Source: Minisyncoccota bacterium
Lineage (GTDB): Bacteria > Patescibacteriota > Minisyncoccia > Phycocordibacterales > UBA2100
Direction: 5' to 3'
DNA length: 11,712 nucleotides
Assembly: GCA_018061585.1 (NCBI GenBank)
Contig: JAGOTU010000021.1
Location: 1-11,712 of the forward strand
Made by a program: the position numbers and the translations under genes. A model generated the notes under the pieces. That model searched no databases, was not told where the DNA came from, and was given only the letters and a program-made list of their open reading frames with translations. The number at the start of each line of letters is the position of its first letter. The first letter of the stretch is position 1. Below, piece by piece: positions 1 to 5,178 of the stretch.

Positions 1-122
1 GAATACACACCTGCCATCTCTTTGTGAATGTATCCGGCGCGTATCAGGAGTTGCGCATTCTTTGCGACTTCATCTTTTGGAGCCTCTTTGCGTGTTTTTG
101 TGAAGAGTTTTGACTGACGCAT
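1..122 (-). CDS. proS: Prolyl-tRNA synthetase, N-terminal fragment (runs off left edge)
   Basis: Class II prolyl-tRNA synthetase charges tRNA-Pro with proline in the cytoplasm. Only the first 40 codons lie in the window. The minus-strand translation from the ATG at 122-120 begins MRQSKLFTKTRKEAPKDE and continues with NAQLLIRAGYIHKEMAGVYS. This matches the family's N-terminus: S-x-L-F, the K-E-x-P segment, then the LLIRAG(Y/L)I-K-(E/L)-(M/A)-(A/S)-G-(V/L)Y block that precedes LPLG. In many bacteria rseP and proS are neighbours, as here, but about 600 bp separate them in this window. No clear SD precedes the ATG. The catalytic motifs and anticodon-binding domain are outside the window. I am confident of the family because the fragment covers a well-conserved segment. 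Confidence 0.88.
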   Translation of the reverse strand, partial: MRQSKLFTKTRKEAPKDEVAKNAQLLIRAGYIHKEMAGVY

Positions 123-143
123 ATCGGGATGAACGTAGCGCAC

Positions 144-171
144 ATAGTATCAGATACGACCGCGCACACAA
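144..171 (-). promoter_or_regulatory. Candidate promoter for proS
   Basis: On the minus strand, TTGTGT (171-166) and TACTAT (149-144) are separated by 16 bp. They would start transcription near 137, giving a leader of about 15 nt before the proS ATG at 122. The -10 matches four of six consensus bases and the -35 is weak. This is inferred from spacing and consensus only. If the terminator at 206-225 instead acts as an attenuator for proS, this promoter may be unnecessary. Confidence 0.4.
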
Positions 172-205
172 AAATAGGGCCTATTCACGACACATTTTGG
201 AGATG

Positions 206-225
206 AAAAAAGGGGTTGCCACCCC
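206..225 (-). terminator. Intrinsic terminator reading toward proS
   Basis: In the minus-strand RNA, GGGGT-GGCA-ACCCC forms a short GC-rich hairpin followed directly by six U residues. It lies 84 nt upstream of the proS start codon and points toward it. It could end the frr-rseP transcript, end a small RNA, or act as a proS leader attenuator. The hairpin and U-tract are directly visible; the role is inferred. Confidence 0.6.
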
Positions 226-334
226 GGTTGAATGTTGGTACAGTCTTCGGGTCTTGCACCTCTCCTGTGCTCACGCCCACCTCACGCGAGGCGGGTACAT
301 TGGAGTGGTTCATACGTGATCTTTTCCCTCGAAC
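212..334 (-). other. Structured intergenic segment upstream of proS (possible leader or small RNA)
   Basis: No convincing gene is seen here. In the minus-strand sense it contains, in order, an 8-bp hairpin with a 4-nt loop and one G-U pair (295-276), a small GCAC/GTGC hairpin (270-256), and the U-tailed terminator hairpin (225-206). Three hairpins in a row ending in a terminator suggest a structured RNA or an attenuating leader for proS. The first two hairpins could also form in plus-strand RNA, but only the minus strand has the U-tract. No Rfam family was recognised with confidence. Confidence 0.3.
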
Positions 335-349
335 CGAGAGTACACACAT

Positions 350-532
350 ATGAGTAGCTGGAGAGACGGGGCTCAGCAGGTCGGTATGCACCGACTGATG
401 AGCACGCCCATTGATAGCGAGGTGGCGAAAACCATCGCGACCGAGCAACAGGCTGGGCAACAACAACAGCAACGAGCGCGCCATGCGCAGGCCCGCGAGG
501 AGCAGGCACAGCGGCAACAGAGTCAAATGTGA
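350..532 (+). CDS. Small Gln-rich hypothetical protein (60 aa)
   Basis: I do not recognise this family. The 60-aa product starts MSSWRDGAQQVGMHRLM and its second half is dominated by Gln, Ala, Arg and Glu, including a run of five Gln and no hydrophobic segment, so it would be soluble and probably helical or disordered. Only a weak GAGAG lies about 9 nt upstream of the ATG. The main support for real transcription in this direction is the strong plus-strand terminator at 610-643, with no other plus-strand gene to use it. It lies on the opposite strand inside the gap between rseP and proS. It could be a spurious ORF over a small RNA gene. Confidence 0.4.
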   Translation: MSSWRDGAQQVGMHRLMSTPIDSEVAKTIATEQQAGQQQQQRARHAQAREEQAQRQQSQM

Positions 533-584
533 TGATGTCGCTTCCTTACAAGGGCAAGCGGCGCCAAGTTTAGGGACGAAACAC

Positions 585-603
585 GCCACGGGAAACCCCG
601 GGC
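585..603 (+). other. Hairpin just upstream of the terminator
   Basis: GCC-A-CGGG-AAAC-CCCG-GGC can fold into a seven-pair stem with one bulged A and a 4-nt loop. It sits 6 nt before the terminator stem at 610. Two successive hairpins after the ORF stop at 532 could form a stable 3' UTR or the end of a small RNA. Function is unknown. Confidence 0.35.
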
Positions 604-609
604 ACAAAT

Positions 610-643
610 GCGATCGACGCCAATGTCGATCGCTTTTTCTTTT
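610..643 (+). terminator. Strong intrinsic terminator, plus strand
   Basis: GCGATCGAC and GTCGATCGC form a perfect 9-bp stem with a 6-nt loop (GCCAAT), followed at once by TTTTTCTTTT. The minus strand has the stem but no U-tract after it, so the element works in the plus direction. It shows that a plus-strand transcript crosses the 350-600 region. Confidence 0.85.
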
Positions 644-723
644 GTGGCGATCTCGACGAGCGATGAGCGGTCAAGAACTTGACCTCAGTTCGTCCGAGCG
701 AAATCGCGCTCTGAGCGAGCCGA

Positions 724-1797
724 TTATGCGATCAGACGCGCGACGTCGTGGTAGGTCACAGTGACCATGAGCATGATCACGAGCGCAAGACCGATGGCGT
801 TCACGAACTGCACCGCGATCTTTGGAGCACGTCTGCGTACGGCCGATTCAACAGCGACTATCACCAGGCGTCCGCCGTCGAGAGCCGGCACGGGTAGCAG
901 GTTGATGATCGTAAGATTTACCGAGATGAACGCAGCGAGAGACAACACGTAACCCCAGCCGTTACTCGCGGCTTCACCGACAGCACCAACGAGGCCGACA
1001 GGACCGACCACGTCTGTAAGATCCGGCTTGCCTTGAATTGCCTGAATAACGATCGTCGAGAGTCCGTCCCAGACGACCCGGAATGTTCCGATCGTTCGCG
1101 CGAATCCGGCCTTCACTGCCGCCGAGAAACTCATCGACTCCGTCTCCGCCAAAAGGAGTCCCATACCCACCGCCGGTCTGCCCTCACTTCCCGGAATGAT
1201 CGCGTGCGCTGGACGCATGATGCCCGTCTGCAGCGTGCCTTCCTGAATATACGAAACCTCGATCTCTCGGCCCGCCCGCTGACTCACAAATTCCGATACG
1301 GAGACGGGGCTGAGATCCTCTAACACGACGTCCCCCTCCCGAACGCCGGCGATCTCATCCCCTACACGAAGCCCTGCGGCATCTGCGGGAGATGCAGGAA
1401 CTACCTGCGAAACGATAAGCTGCGTGTTCTCGGAACGCACGTCGACAGGATGCAATACACCCACCATATATGCGCCGGTAAAAAGTACCCATGCGGCAAT
1501 TGCATTCATGGTCACGCCCGCCATCAATATGATGGCCTGTTTCCAGCGAGGCGCATCAGAAAAACTTCCGTGGCCATGTTCTTCTTCCTCGCCGAACAAG
1601 CGGACGAATCCGCCGAACGGGATCCAGTTCAATGTGTATTCGGTTCCCCCGAAGCGACCGAACAAGAACGCGCGCGGCGGGTAACCCACACCGAACTCTT
1701 CGACGCGGACACCAAAAAGCTTTGCTGCAATAAAATGCCCCAATTCGTGCACGACTATAAGGAATACGAGTATCGCAATGACCAGAAGTGCGGTCAT
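724..1797 (-). CDS. rseP: RseP-like site-2 metalloprotease (M50 family, PDZ-containing)
   Basis: Intramembrane zinc metalloprotease that cuts membrane-spanning substrates, in other bacteria anti-sigma factors and remnant signal peptides. The 357-aa product starts with a TM segment carrying the HELGH zinc motif at residues 17-21, followed by the family blocks FGVGYPPR and NWIPFGGFV. A second TM segment begins near 88 (AGVTMNAIAAW; the usual GP is GV). A single PDZ-like domain spans roughly 115-200. The C-terminal TM region carries NLLPVPALDGGRL, whose Asp is the third zinc ligand. Its start lies 4 nt after the frr stop with no good SD, so translation is probably coupled to frr. One PDZ domain rather than the two of E. 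coli RseP is common outside Proteobacteria. The substrate is unknown. Confidence 0.93.
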   Translation of the reverse strand: MTALLVIAILVFLIVVHELGHFIAAKLFGVRVEEFGVGYPPRAFLFGRFGGTEYTLNWIPFGGFVRLFGEEEEHGHGSFSDAPRWKQAIILMAGVTMNAIAAWVLFTGAYMVGVLHPVDVRSENTQLIVSQVVPASPADAAGLRVGDEIAGVREGDVVLEDLSPVSVSEFVSQRAGREIEVSYIQEGTLQTGIMRPAHAIIPGSEGRPAVGMGLLLAETESMSFSAAVKAGFARTIGTFRVVWDGLSTIVIQAIQGKPDLTDVVGPVGLVGAVGEAASNGWGYVLSLAAFISVNLTIINLLPVPALDGGRLVIVAVESAVRRRAPKIAVQFVNAIGLALVIMLMVTVTYHDVARLIA

Positions 1798-1801
1798 ATG
1801 A

Positions 1802-2353
1802 TCACGATGACATCTCGGTCTCTTTTGCGTCGAAGGCGTTCTCGAGCGCTCCGTTGGTCTTGTCTACGCGCTCCTGCAGGTCCTCCTTGAGTGCGAATTT
1901 ATCGTCCTCGGTGAGTGTTCCTTCGCGTTCCCGCTCCTGTATCTCTTTCCATGATTCATCCCGGGCAAGCCGCACTGACGTGCGGGCTTCTTCGAGCTTC
2001 TGTTTAGCGAATTTGACGAGTTCGGTTCGGCGCTCACCGGTCAATTCCGGGAACGTAACACGCACCGAGGAACCGTCGGATGAAGTGCCGACGCCTAGGT
2101 TTGCCGCAGTTATACCGCGCTCGATGTCTTTGATGAGGGACGCGTCGTATGCGCTGATACGAATAGAGCGGGCATCCTCTACCGAGATGTTGCCGACCTG
2201 CTTGAGCGGCGTCATGGAGCCGTACGCTGAGATCTGTACGTTGTCCAAGATCGCAGGCGTGGCTCGCCCTGTTCGCAAACTCTTGTACTCCTTTTGCAGC
2301 CACTCAATTGCACCCTTTAATTTTTCGTCTACTTGTTTGAAGTCGTAGTCCAT
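1802..2353 (-). CDS. frr: Ribosome recycling factor
   Basis: RRF acts with EF-G to split the post-termination ribosome into subunits. The product is 183 aa, close to the usual 185 aa. It carries the family signatures in order: the three-helix-bundle start with SLRTGRATPAILD near residue 25, YGSMTPLKQVGNI in the small beta domain, a P-E-L-T-x-E-R-R segment after residue 100, and the long Lys/Glu-rich final helices. The ATG at 2353 gives a normal N-terminus. There is no SD; an extended -10 promoter lies just upstream (2377-2385) and would give a leader under 20 nt. rseP follows after 4 nt, so the two form an operon. Identification is secure. Confidence 0.96.
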   Translation of the reverse strand: MDYDFKQVDEKLKGAIEWLQKEYKSLRTGRATPAILDNVQISAYGSMTPLKQVGNISVEDARSIRISAYDASLIKDIERGITAANLGVGTSSDGSSVRVTFPELTGERRTELVKFAKQKLEEARTSVRLARDESWKEIQEREREGTLTEDDKFALKEDLQERVDKTNGALENAFDAKETEMSS

Positions 2354-2376
2354 ATAGCAATATTTGATTAATTCGG

Positions 2377-2385
2377 ATTATAGCA
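2377..2385 (-). promoter_or_regulatory. Extended -10 promoter for frr-rseP
   Basis: The minus strand reads TGC-TATAAT, a perfect -10 hexamer with the upstream TG of an extended -10. No good -35 lies at 16-18 bp, which extended -10 promoters tolerate. Transcription would start near 2370, 17 nt before the frr ATG. The element lies in the 38-bp gap between the holB stop and frr, so frr-rseP can be transcribed independently of holB. Confidence 0.65.
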
Positions 2386-2391
2386 CTCACG

Positions 2392-3042
2392 CTACAGAAC
2401 CGGGACTAGCAATGCCACCTGCTCTAAGAGCGGTTTGAGTAATGAACCCTTGTCCCCCGCGTATGCGCGAGCCCGATATACGGCATCGATCCCCCCTCGT
2501 ACGTTCTGCCCATTCTGCATAGTAGCAAGCATGCGCTCCAGTGATGAAAGAAACGTGATGATGTTCCCGATATCGCGCTTGTCGTCGTCGTTCTTTTCCA
2601 AAAGCGGCTTGAGCATTTCGATACGCTCTTTCGGCGAAGCCTTGATGAACGCCTTGGTCGAAACGATGCCCTCATCTCTGGTATCGAGCTCAAGCATCTG
2701 AGCACGTGAGCGGAGTGTCGGCAAAAGTGTCGTGGGCGCCGGTGTGACGAGAAAAAAGAGCGACCCTGCCGGCGGCTCTTCGAGCGTCTTCAAGAGCGCG
2801 TTCTGTGCCTCATTCGTTATGACCGGAAAGACCGCGATAAAGACGCGGCGCCCGCCTCCGAGCGCGCGGCCGTAGGCGCGTGCCGAGAGTTCACGCGCCT
2901 CGTCGATACCGAACTGACGATACATGCGCACATAGACGTCCGGATTTCCGATAGCTGCGATGCCCTCACCATCCAGAAGCCGGTAGAGCTCCGGCAGGCT
3001 CGATTCTCCCCCACGGACCAGATAAGTATTGCCAGCGAGCAT
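2392..3042 (-). CDS. holB: DNA polymerase III delta'-like clamp-loader subunit (short)
   Basis: Delta' is a rigid ATPase-fold subunit of the clamp loader, which places the beta sliding clamp on primed DNA. The product begins MLAGNTYLVRGG and carries the two most telling family blocks: NALLKTLEEPP at residues 81-91 and TLRSRAQ at 109-115, equivalent to the SRC motif with Cys replaced by Ala. There is no Walker A motif, as expected for delta'. At 216 aa it is much shorter than E. coli delta' (334 aa), so the C-terminal collar domain is reduced. A GTG at 3072 would add 10 residues, but it lies upstream of the likely -10 (3057-3052), so I chose the ATG at 3042, where the transcript would begin with a 3-nt leader. 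A DnaX-type paralogue is unlikely without Walker A. Confidence 0.85.
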   Translation of the reverse strand: MLAGNTYLVRGGESSLPELYRLLDGEGIAAIGNPDVYVRMYRQFGIDEARELSARAYGRALGGGRRVFIAVFPVITNEAQNALLKTLEEPPAGSLFFLVTPAPTTLLPTLRSRAQMLELDTRDEGIVSTKAFIKASPKERIEMLKPLLEKNDDDKRDIGNIITFLSSLERMLATMQNGQNVRGGIDAVYRARAYAGDKGSLLKPLLEQVALLVPVL

Positions 3043-3051
3043 ATTGCGGAT

Positions 3052-3059
3052 AGTATACT
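3052..3059. promoter_or_regulatory. Palindromic -10 (AGTATACT) shared by two divergent genes
   Basis: AGTATACT reads TATACT on both strands. On the plus strand the hexamer (3054-3059) predicts a start at 3066, exactly the A of the ATG of the coiled-coil gene. On the minus strand (3057-3052) it predicts a start near 3045, 3 nt before the holB ATG at 3042. A minus-strand -35-like TTGGGC lies 16 bp away (3079-3074). The plus strand has TTGCCA at 3029-3034 with a long 19-bp spacer. Both transcripts would be leaderless or nearly so. Confidence 0.6.
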
Positions 3060-3065
3060 CCCCGT

Positions 3066-3626
3066 ATGTCACAGCCCAACGATGTGGAGAAATTCGCGCT
3101 CAAAGTGACCCGCGCTGTCGGGTCTCCTGTTTCTATTGTAGTCCATTCAATTCTCTTCGTGGGCAGCTTTATGCTCTCTACAGTCGGCTGGATACAGGTC
3201 GATCGTATGCTCCTTATACTGACGACCATCGTCTCACTCGAAGCCATCTATTTGGCGATATTCATTCAGATGACCATCAACATCACCAACAAAACGATCG
3301 AAGAAGTTGAAAAGGATATCGACTCCATTCAGGAGGACGTGGAGGGCATCTCCGAGGACGTGGAAGAAATTCAGGAGGATGTGGAAGAAATTTCCGAAGA
3401 TGTGGGCGAGATCTCCGAAGACGTCGATTCGATCCAGAAAGACGTCGATGAGCTCCAGGAAGACGTGGAGGAGATCTCTGAAGACGTTGAGGAGCTCAGC
3501 GAAGAGGATGCTGAAGAAGCGCAGGAAGACGTGCGTAAAGCCGAGCAAAAGAAGACGCTTGAGACTATTCAGACCGACCTCAAGAAATTGATGGAAGATA
3601 TCGGAAGGCTGCAGGGTAAGCAGTAG
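3066..3626 (+). CDS. Two-TM membrane hairpin fused to an acidic heptad-repeat coiled coil
   Basis: The 186-aa product has two TM segments, about residues 20-42 and 48-70, ending in SLEAIYLAIFIQMTIN. The N-terminal region (ALKVTRAVGSP, then the TM2 block) resembles the low-affinity iron permease (PF04120) and DUF1003 type membrane domains; this is recognition by eye, and transport activity is not shown. Residues 78-147 are nearly perfect heptads with Val/Ile at position a and Ile/Leu at position d, the units being variants of I-S/Q-E-D-V-E-E. Outside the core almost every residue is Asp or Glu. The phase slips near 148, then a more mixed coil with Lys runs to the end. The protein is therefore a membrane-anchored acidic rod, probably an oligomer facing the cytoplasm. 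The ATG sits exactly at the predicted transcription start, with no SD. It is divergent from holB. Confidence 0.88.
   Translation: MSQPNDVEKFALKVTRAVGSPVSIVVHSILFVGSFMLSTVGWIQVDRMLLILTTIVSLEAIYLAIFIQMTINITNKTIEEVEKDIDSIQEDVEGISEDVEEIQEDVEEISEDVGEISEDVDSIQKDVDELQEDVEEISEDVEELSEEDAEEAQEDVRKAEQKKTLETIQTDLKKLMEDIGRLQGKQ
3297..3497 (+). repeat. Degenerate 21-bp tandem repeats encoding heptads
   Basis: Within the coiled-coil gene, about nine to ten consecutive 21-bp units (for example gaggacgtggaagaaatt) encode seven-residue repeats. Units differ mainly at silent third positions and at the Ser/Gln alternation, which suggests expansion by tandem duplication followed by selection on the protein. Confidence 0.75.
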
Positions 3627-3633
3627 CTGTACA

Positions 3634-3662
3634 TTGACAAATACTGTGCCATATGGTACAGT
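3634..3662 (+). promoter_or_regulatory. Consensus promoter with embedded palindromic operator
   Basis: A perfect -35 TTGACA (3634-3639) is followed after 17 bp by TACAGT (3657-3662), predicting a start near 3669. Between them, and overlapping the -10, lies a 20-bp inverted repeat ACTGTGCCATATGGTACAGT (3643-3662) with a single mismatched pair. A dimeric repressor bound there would block RNA polymerase. The regulator is unknown; the CTG-to-CAG spacing of 12 bp does not fit an E. coli LexA box. Confidence 0.65.
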
Positions 3663-3696
3663 TATAAATAGTCCAATCCACCGCCTCGCTCATCAT

Positions 3697-3703
3697 AGGG
3701 AGA
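3697..3703 (+). promoter_or_regulatory. Strong Shine-Dalgarno site
   Basis: AGGGAGA lies 6 nt upstream of the ATG at 3710. It fixes that start and is notable because most neighbouring genes have no SD. Confidence 0.8.
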
Positions 3704-3709
3704 CACGTC

Positions 3710-4015
3710 ATGACTGAATATTCGGGACTGACCACCGAAGATTTCGATGTCGACTCACGCACGTCGGATCGCAACAGGGGCTTTCTGCTCGCGCTGCCGT
3801 CGGTCGTACTGATCCTTCTGCCACTGTTCTACTTCGTCGCGCTGTCGGTCTACACCGGCCGTGACGAATTCGGACCGCTGCGGGACTTTCTGAACCACTA
3901 CCACGTCGCGCTGTTCTTCGTCATGATCCCCTGTCTCGGTGCGCTCGTTGTGTCGGGATATCTGATCATCGTGAAGGGCGTCATTGGGCAGTCGAGCCCC
4001 TACGAGCTCGACTGA
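3710..4015 (+). CDS. Small two-TM membrane protein, unknown function
   Basis: The family is not recognised. The 101-aa product has a soluble, Asp/Ser/Thr-rich N-terminus (1-24), TM1 at about 25-48, a short polar loop containing TGRDEFGPLRDFL, TM2 at about 67-90, and a short tail. Expression signals are complete: consensus promoter with a palindromic operator, about 40-nt leader, strong SD and a terminator 33 nt after the stop. Codon use stands out: 11 of 16 Leu codons are CTG, while neighbours mix CTC, TTG, CTT and CTG. This, together with the different start signals, suggests a separately acquired or differently regulated gene. The gene call is secure; function is unknown. Confidence 0.8.
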   Translation: MTEYSGLTTEDFDVDSRTSDRNRGFLLALPSVVLILLPLFYFVALSVYTGRDEFGPLRDFLNHYHVALFFVMIPCLGALVVSGYLIIVKGVIGQSSPYELD

Positions 4016-4047
4016 CACCGGATCGATCTGATCTTTCCTCGAACCAA

Positions 4048-4085
4048 AACGGACCTCCACTTTTGTGGCAGGTCCGTTCGTTTTT
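4048..4085. terminator. Bidirectional terminator between converging genes
   Basis: AACGGACCT pairs perfectly with AGGTCCGTT over 9 bp, extended by a CCAC/GTGG stem capped by TTTT, with one unpaired C. In the plus direction the stem is followed by CGTTTTT, ending the 3710-4015 transcript. In the minus direction the last stem bases run into TTTTGG, a weaker U-tract, just after the mreB stop. It most likely serves both genes. Confidence 0.85.
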
Positions 4086-4090
4086 GCACT

Positions 4091-5107
4091 TTACCGCTTC
4101 GAGATGATCGCCTTTTTATATGTATCCAAATGTTTGAGCGCTTCACCTGTCCCCTTCACAACACAGAACGGTGCATCCTTTGCGAGCCGCGCTTTTACGC
4201 CGGTGCGGCGGAAAATGAGTTCAGGTAGATTTCGCAGCTGCGATGAACCGCCGGTCATGGTGATCCCGTTGTCGATGATGTCGGCGGCGAGTTCCGGCGG
4301 TGTCTCCTGCAATACATCCTTGATCGCATTTACCATCGTGCGGAGTTCCTTGCCGATCGCGCGAACGACTTCGTTGGTACCCACTTCTATTGAACGAGGA
4401 AGACCGGTCAGATGATCGCGTCCTTTTACCAGCATAGTGAGTTCCTCCTCCACCGGGACAGCGGAGCCGATGTGAATTTTCATTTCTTCCGCCATTTTGT
4501 CGCCGATCGCGAGATTTGAGGATTTCTTGATGTAGTCGGCGATCGCGCGGTCGATGCGGTTACCTGCACACTTAACAGAAGTTGAAGCGACGATGCCACC
4601 GAGTGATATGACGGCAACGTCGGTCGTACCGCCTCCGATGTCCACGATCATGTGTCCGCGTGCCTCGTAAATAGGAATGCCTGCACCGATAGCGGCAAGA
4701 ATAGGCTCCTTCACAACATACGCTTCGCGCGCACCTGCTTTGGTAGCGGCTTCTACAACGGCGCGTCGCTCGGTTGATGTGACGCCGGCGGGAACTGACA
4801 CCATCACTTCGGGGCGGAAAAAATTCCACTTACCGAGTGCGCGGCGAATAAAGTAGCGCAGCATCGCTTCGGTCACGCGATAGTCGGCAATGACGCCGTC
4901 TTTCATCGGACGATACGCAATGATCTCGTCGGGCGTACGCCCGATCATTTCCTTTGCTTCGTTACCGATCGCGAGGATCTTGTTGTCATACTGGGAGACA
5001 GCAACGACCGACGGCTCATGCAGCACGATACCTTTACCCGGAACGAACACGAGAACCGTGGTGGTACCGAGGTCGATACCGAGTTTGGGAGAGAAGGAAA
5101 AAGCCAT
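4091..5107 (-). CDS. mreB: Rod-shape determining actin homologue MreB
   Basis: MreB is a bacterial actin that forms membrane-associated filaments guiding lateral cell-wall synthesis. Visible motifs include the phosphate-1 loop GIDLGTTT near residues 10-17, the MVSVPAGVT strand, EPILAAIGAGIP, the phosphate-2 loop VDIGGGTTDVAVIS near 155-168, and the adenosine motif MTGGSSQLRNLPELI. The product is 338 aa, close to the usual size. It starts MAFSFSPKLG, a short N-terminus ahead of the first strand. An ATG 12 nt upstream (5119) overlaps the predicted -10 TACAAT, so it cannot lie in that mRNA and I rejected it as the start. No mreC, mreD or rodA is seen here, so it appears monocistronic. Identification is secure. 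Confidence 0.95.
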   Translation of the reverse strand: MAFSFSPKLGIDLGTTTVLVFVPGKGIVLHEPSVVAVSQYDNKILAIGNEAKEMIGRTPDEIIAYRPMKDGVIADYRVTEAMLRYFIRRALGKWNFFRPEVMVSVPAGVTSTERRAVVEAATKAGAREAYVVKEPILAAIGAGIPIYEARGHMIVDIGGGTTDVAVISLGGIVASTSVKCAGNRIDRAIADYIKKSSNLAIGDKMAEEMKIHIGSAVPVEEELTMLVKGRDHLTGLPRSIEVGTNEVVRAIGKELRTMVNAIKDVLQETPPELAADIIDNGITMTGGSSQLRNLPELIFRRTGVKARLAKDAPFCVVKGTGEALKHLDTYKKAIISKR

Positions 5108-5117
5108 AGTGGGGCGC

Positions 5118-5145
5118 ATTGTACCCTACCCCGCAGCGCTTCCAA
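5118..5145 (-). promoter_or_regulatory. mreB promoter
   Basis: On the minus strand, TTGGAA (5145-5140), a 16-bp spacer and TACAAT (5123-5118) predict a start near 5111, 4 nt before the ATG at 5107. The longer-ORF ATG at 5119 shares bases with the -10, which settles the start choice if this promoter is real. Confidence 0.6.
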
Positions 5146-5178
5146 ATTTCCGCGATATCGGCTCCCCGGAGTCGATAG

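Noticed and set aside
172..186. Operator palindrome near proS (AATAGGGCCTATT)
   Set aside because: Short, AT-rich at its ends and upstream of the candidate -35. It can be explained by chance and has no supporting context.
206..334. T-box riboswitch for proS
   Set aside because: Only a partial TGGCAAC resemblance inside the terminator stem. UGGC does not match an ACCA tRNA end, and no stem I landmarks or proline specifier loop could be placed.
185..607. 140-aa minus-strand ORF between rseP and proS
   Set aside because: Runs straight through the terminator hairpin region, has random-looking composition and no SD or promoter support.
1788..2348. 186-aa plus-strand ORF antisense to frr
   Set aside because: Complete overlap with a certain ribosome recycling factor gene, and a Ser/Arg-rich antisense composition.
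3043..3072. GTG start of holB with ten extra residues
   Set aside because: It lies upstream of the likely -10 and overlaps the divergent gene. The internal ATG gives the expected family N-terminus.
3297..3497. CRISPR array or minisatellite outside a gene
   Set aside because: The 21-bp periodicity has no spacers and is fully explained by heptad codons in an open reading frame.
3643..3662. LexA/SOS box
   Set aside because: The half-sites CTG and CAG are separated by 12 bp, not the 10 bp of the E. coli-type box, and the gene is not a known SOS gene.
5108..5119. Upstream mreB start (MRPT...)
   Set aside because: This ATG overlaps the predicted -10 TACAAT, and the four extra residues are not typical of MreB.
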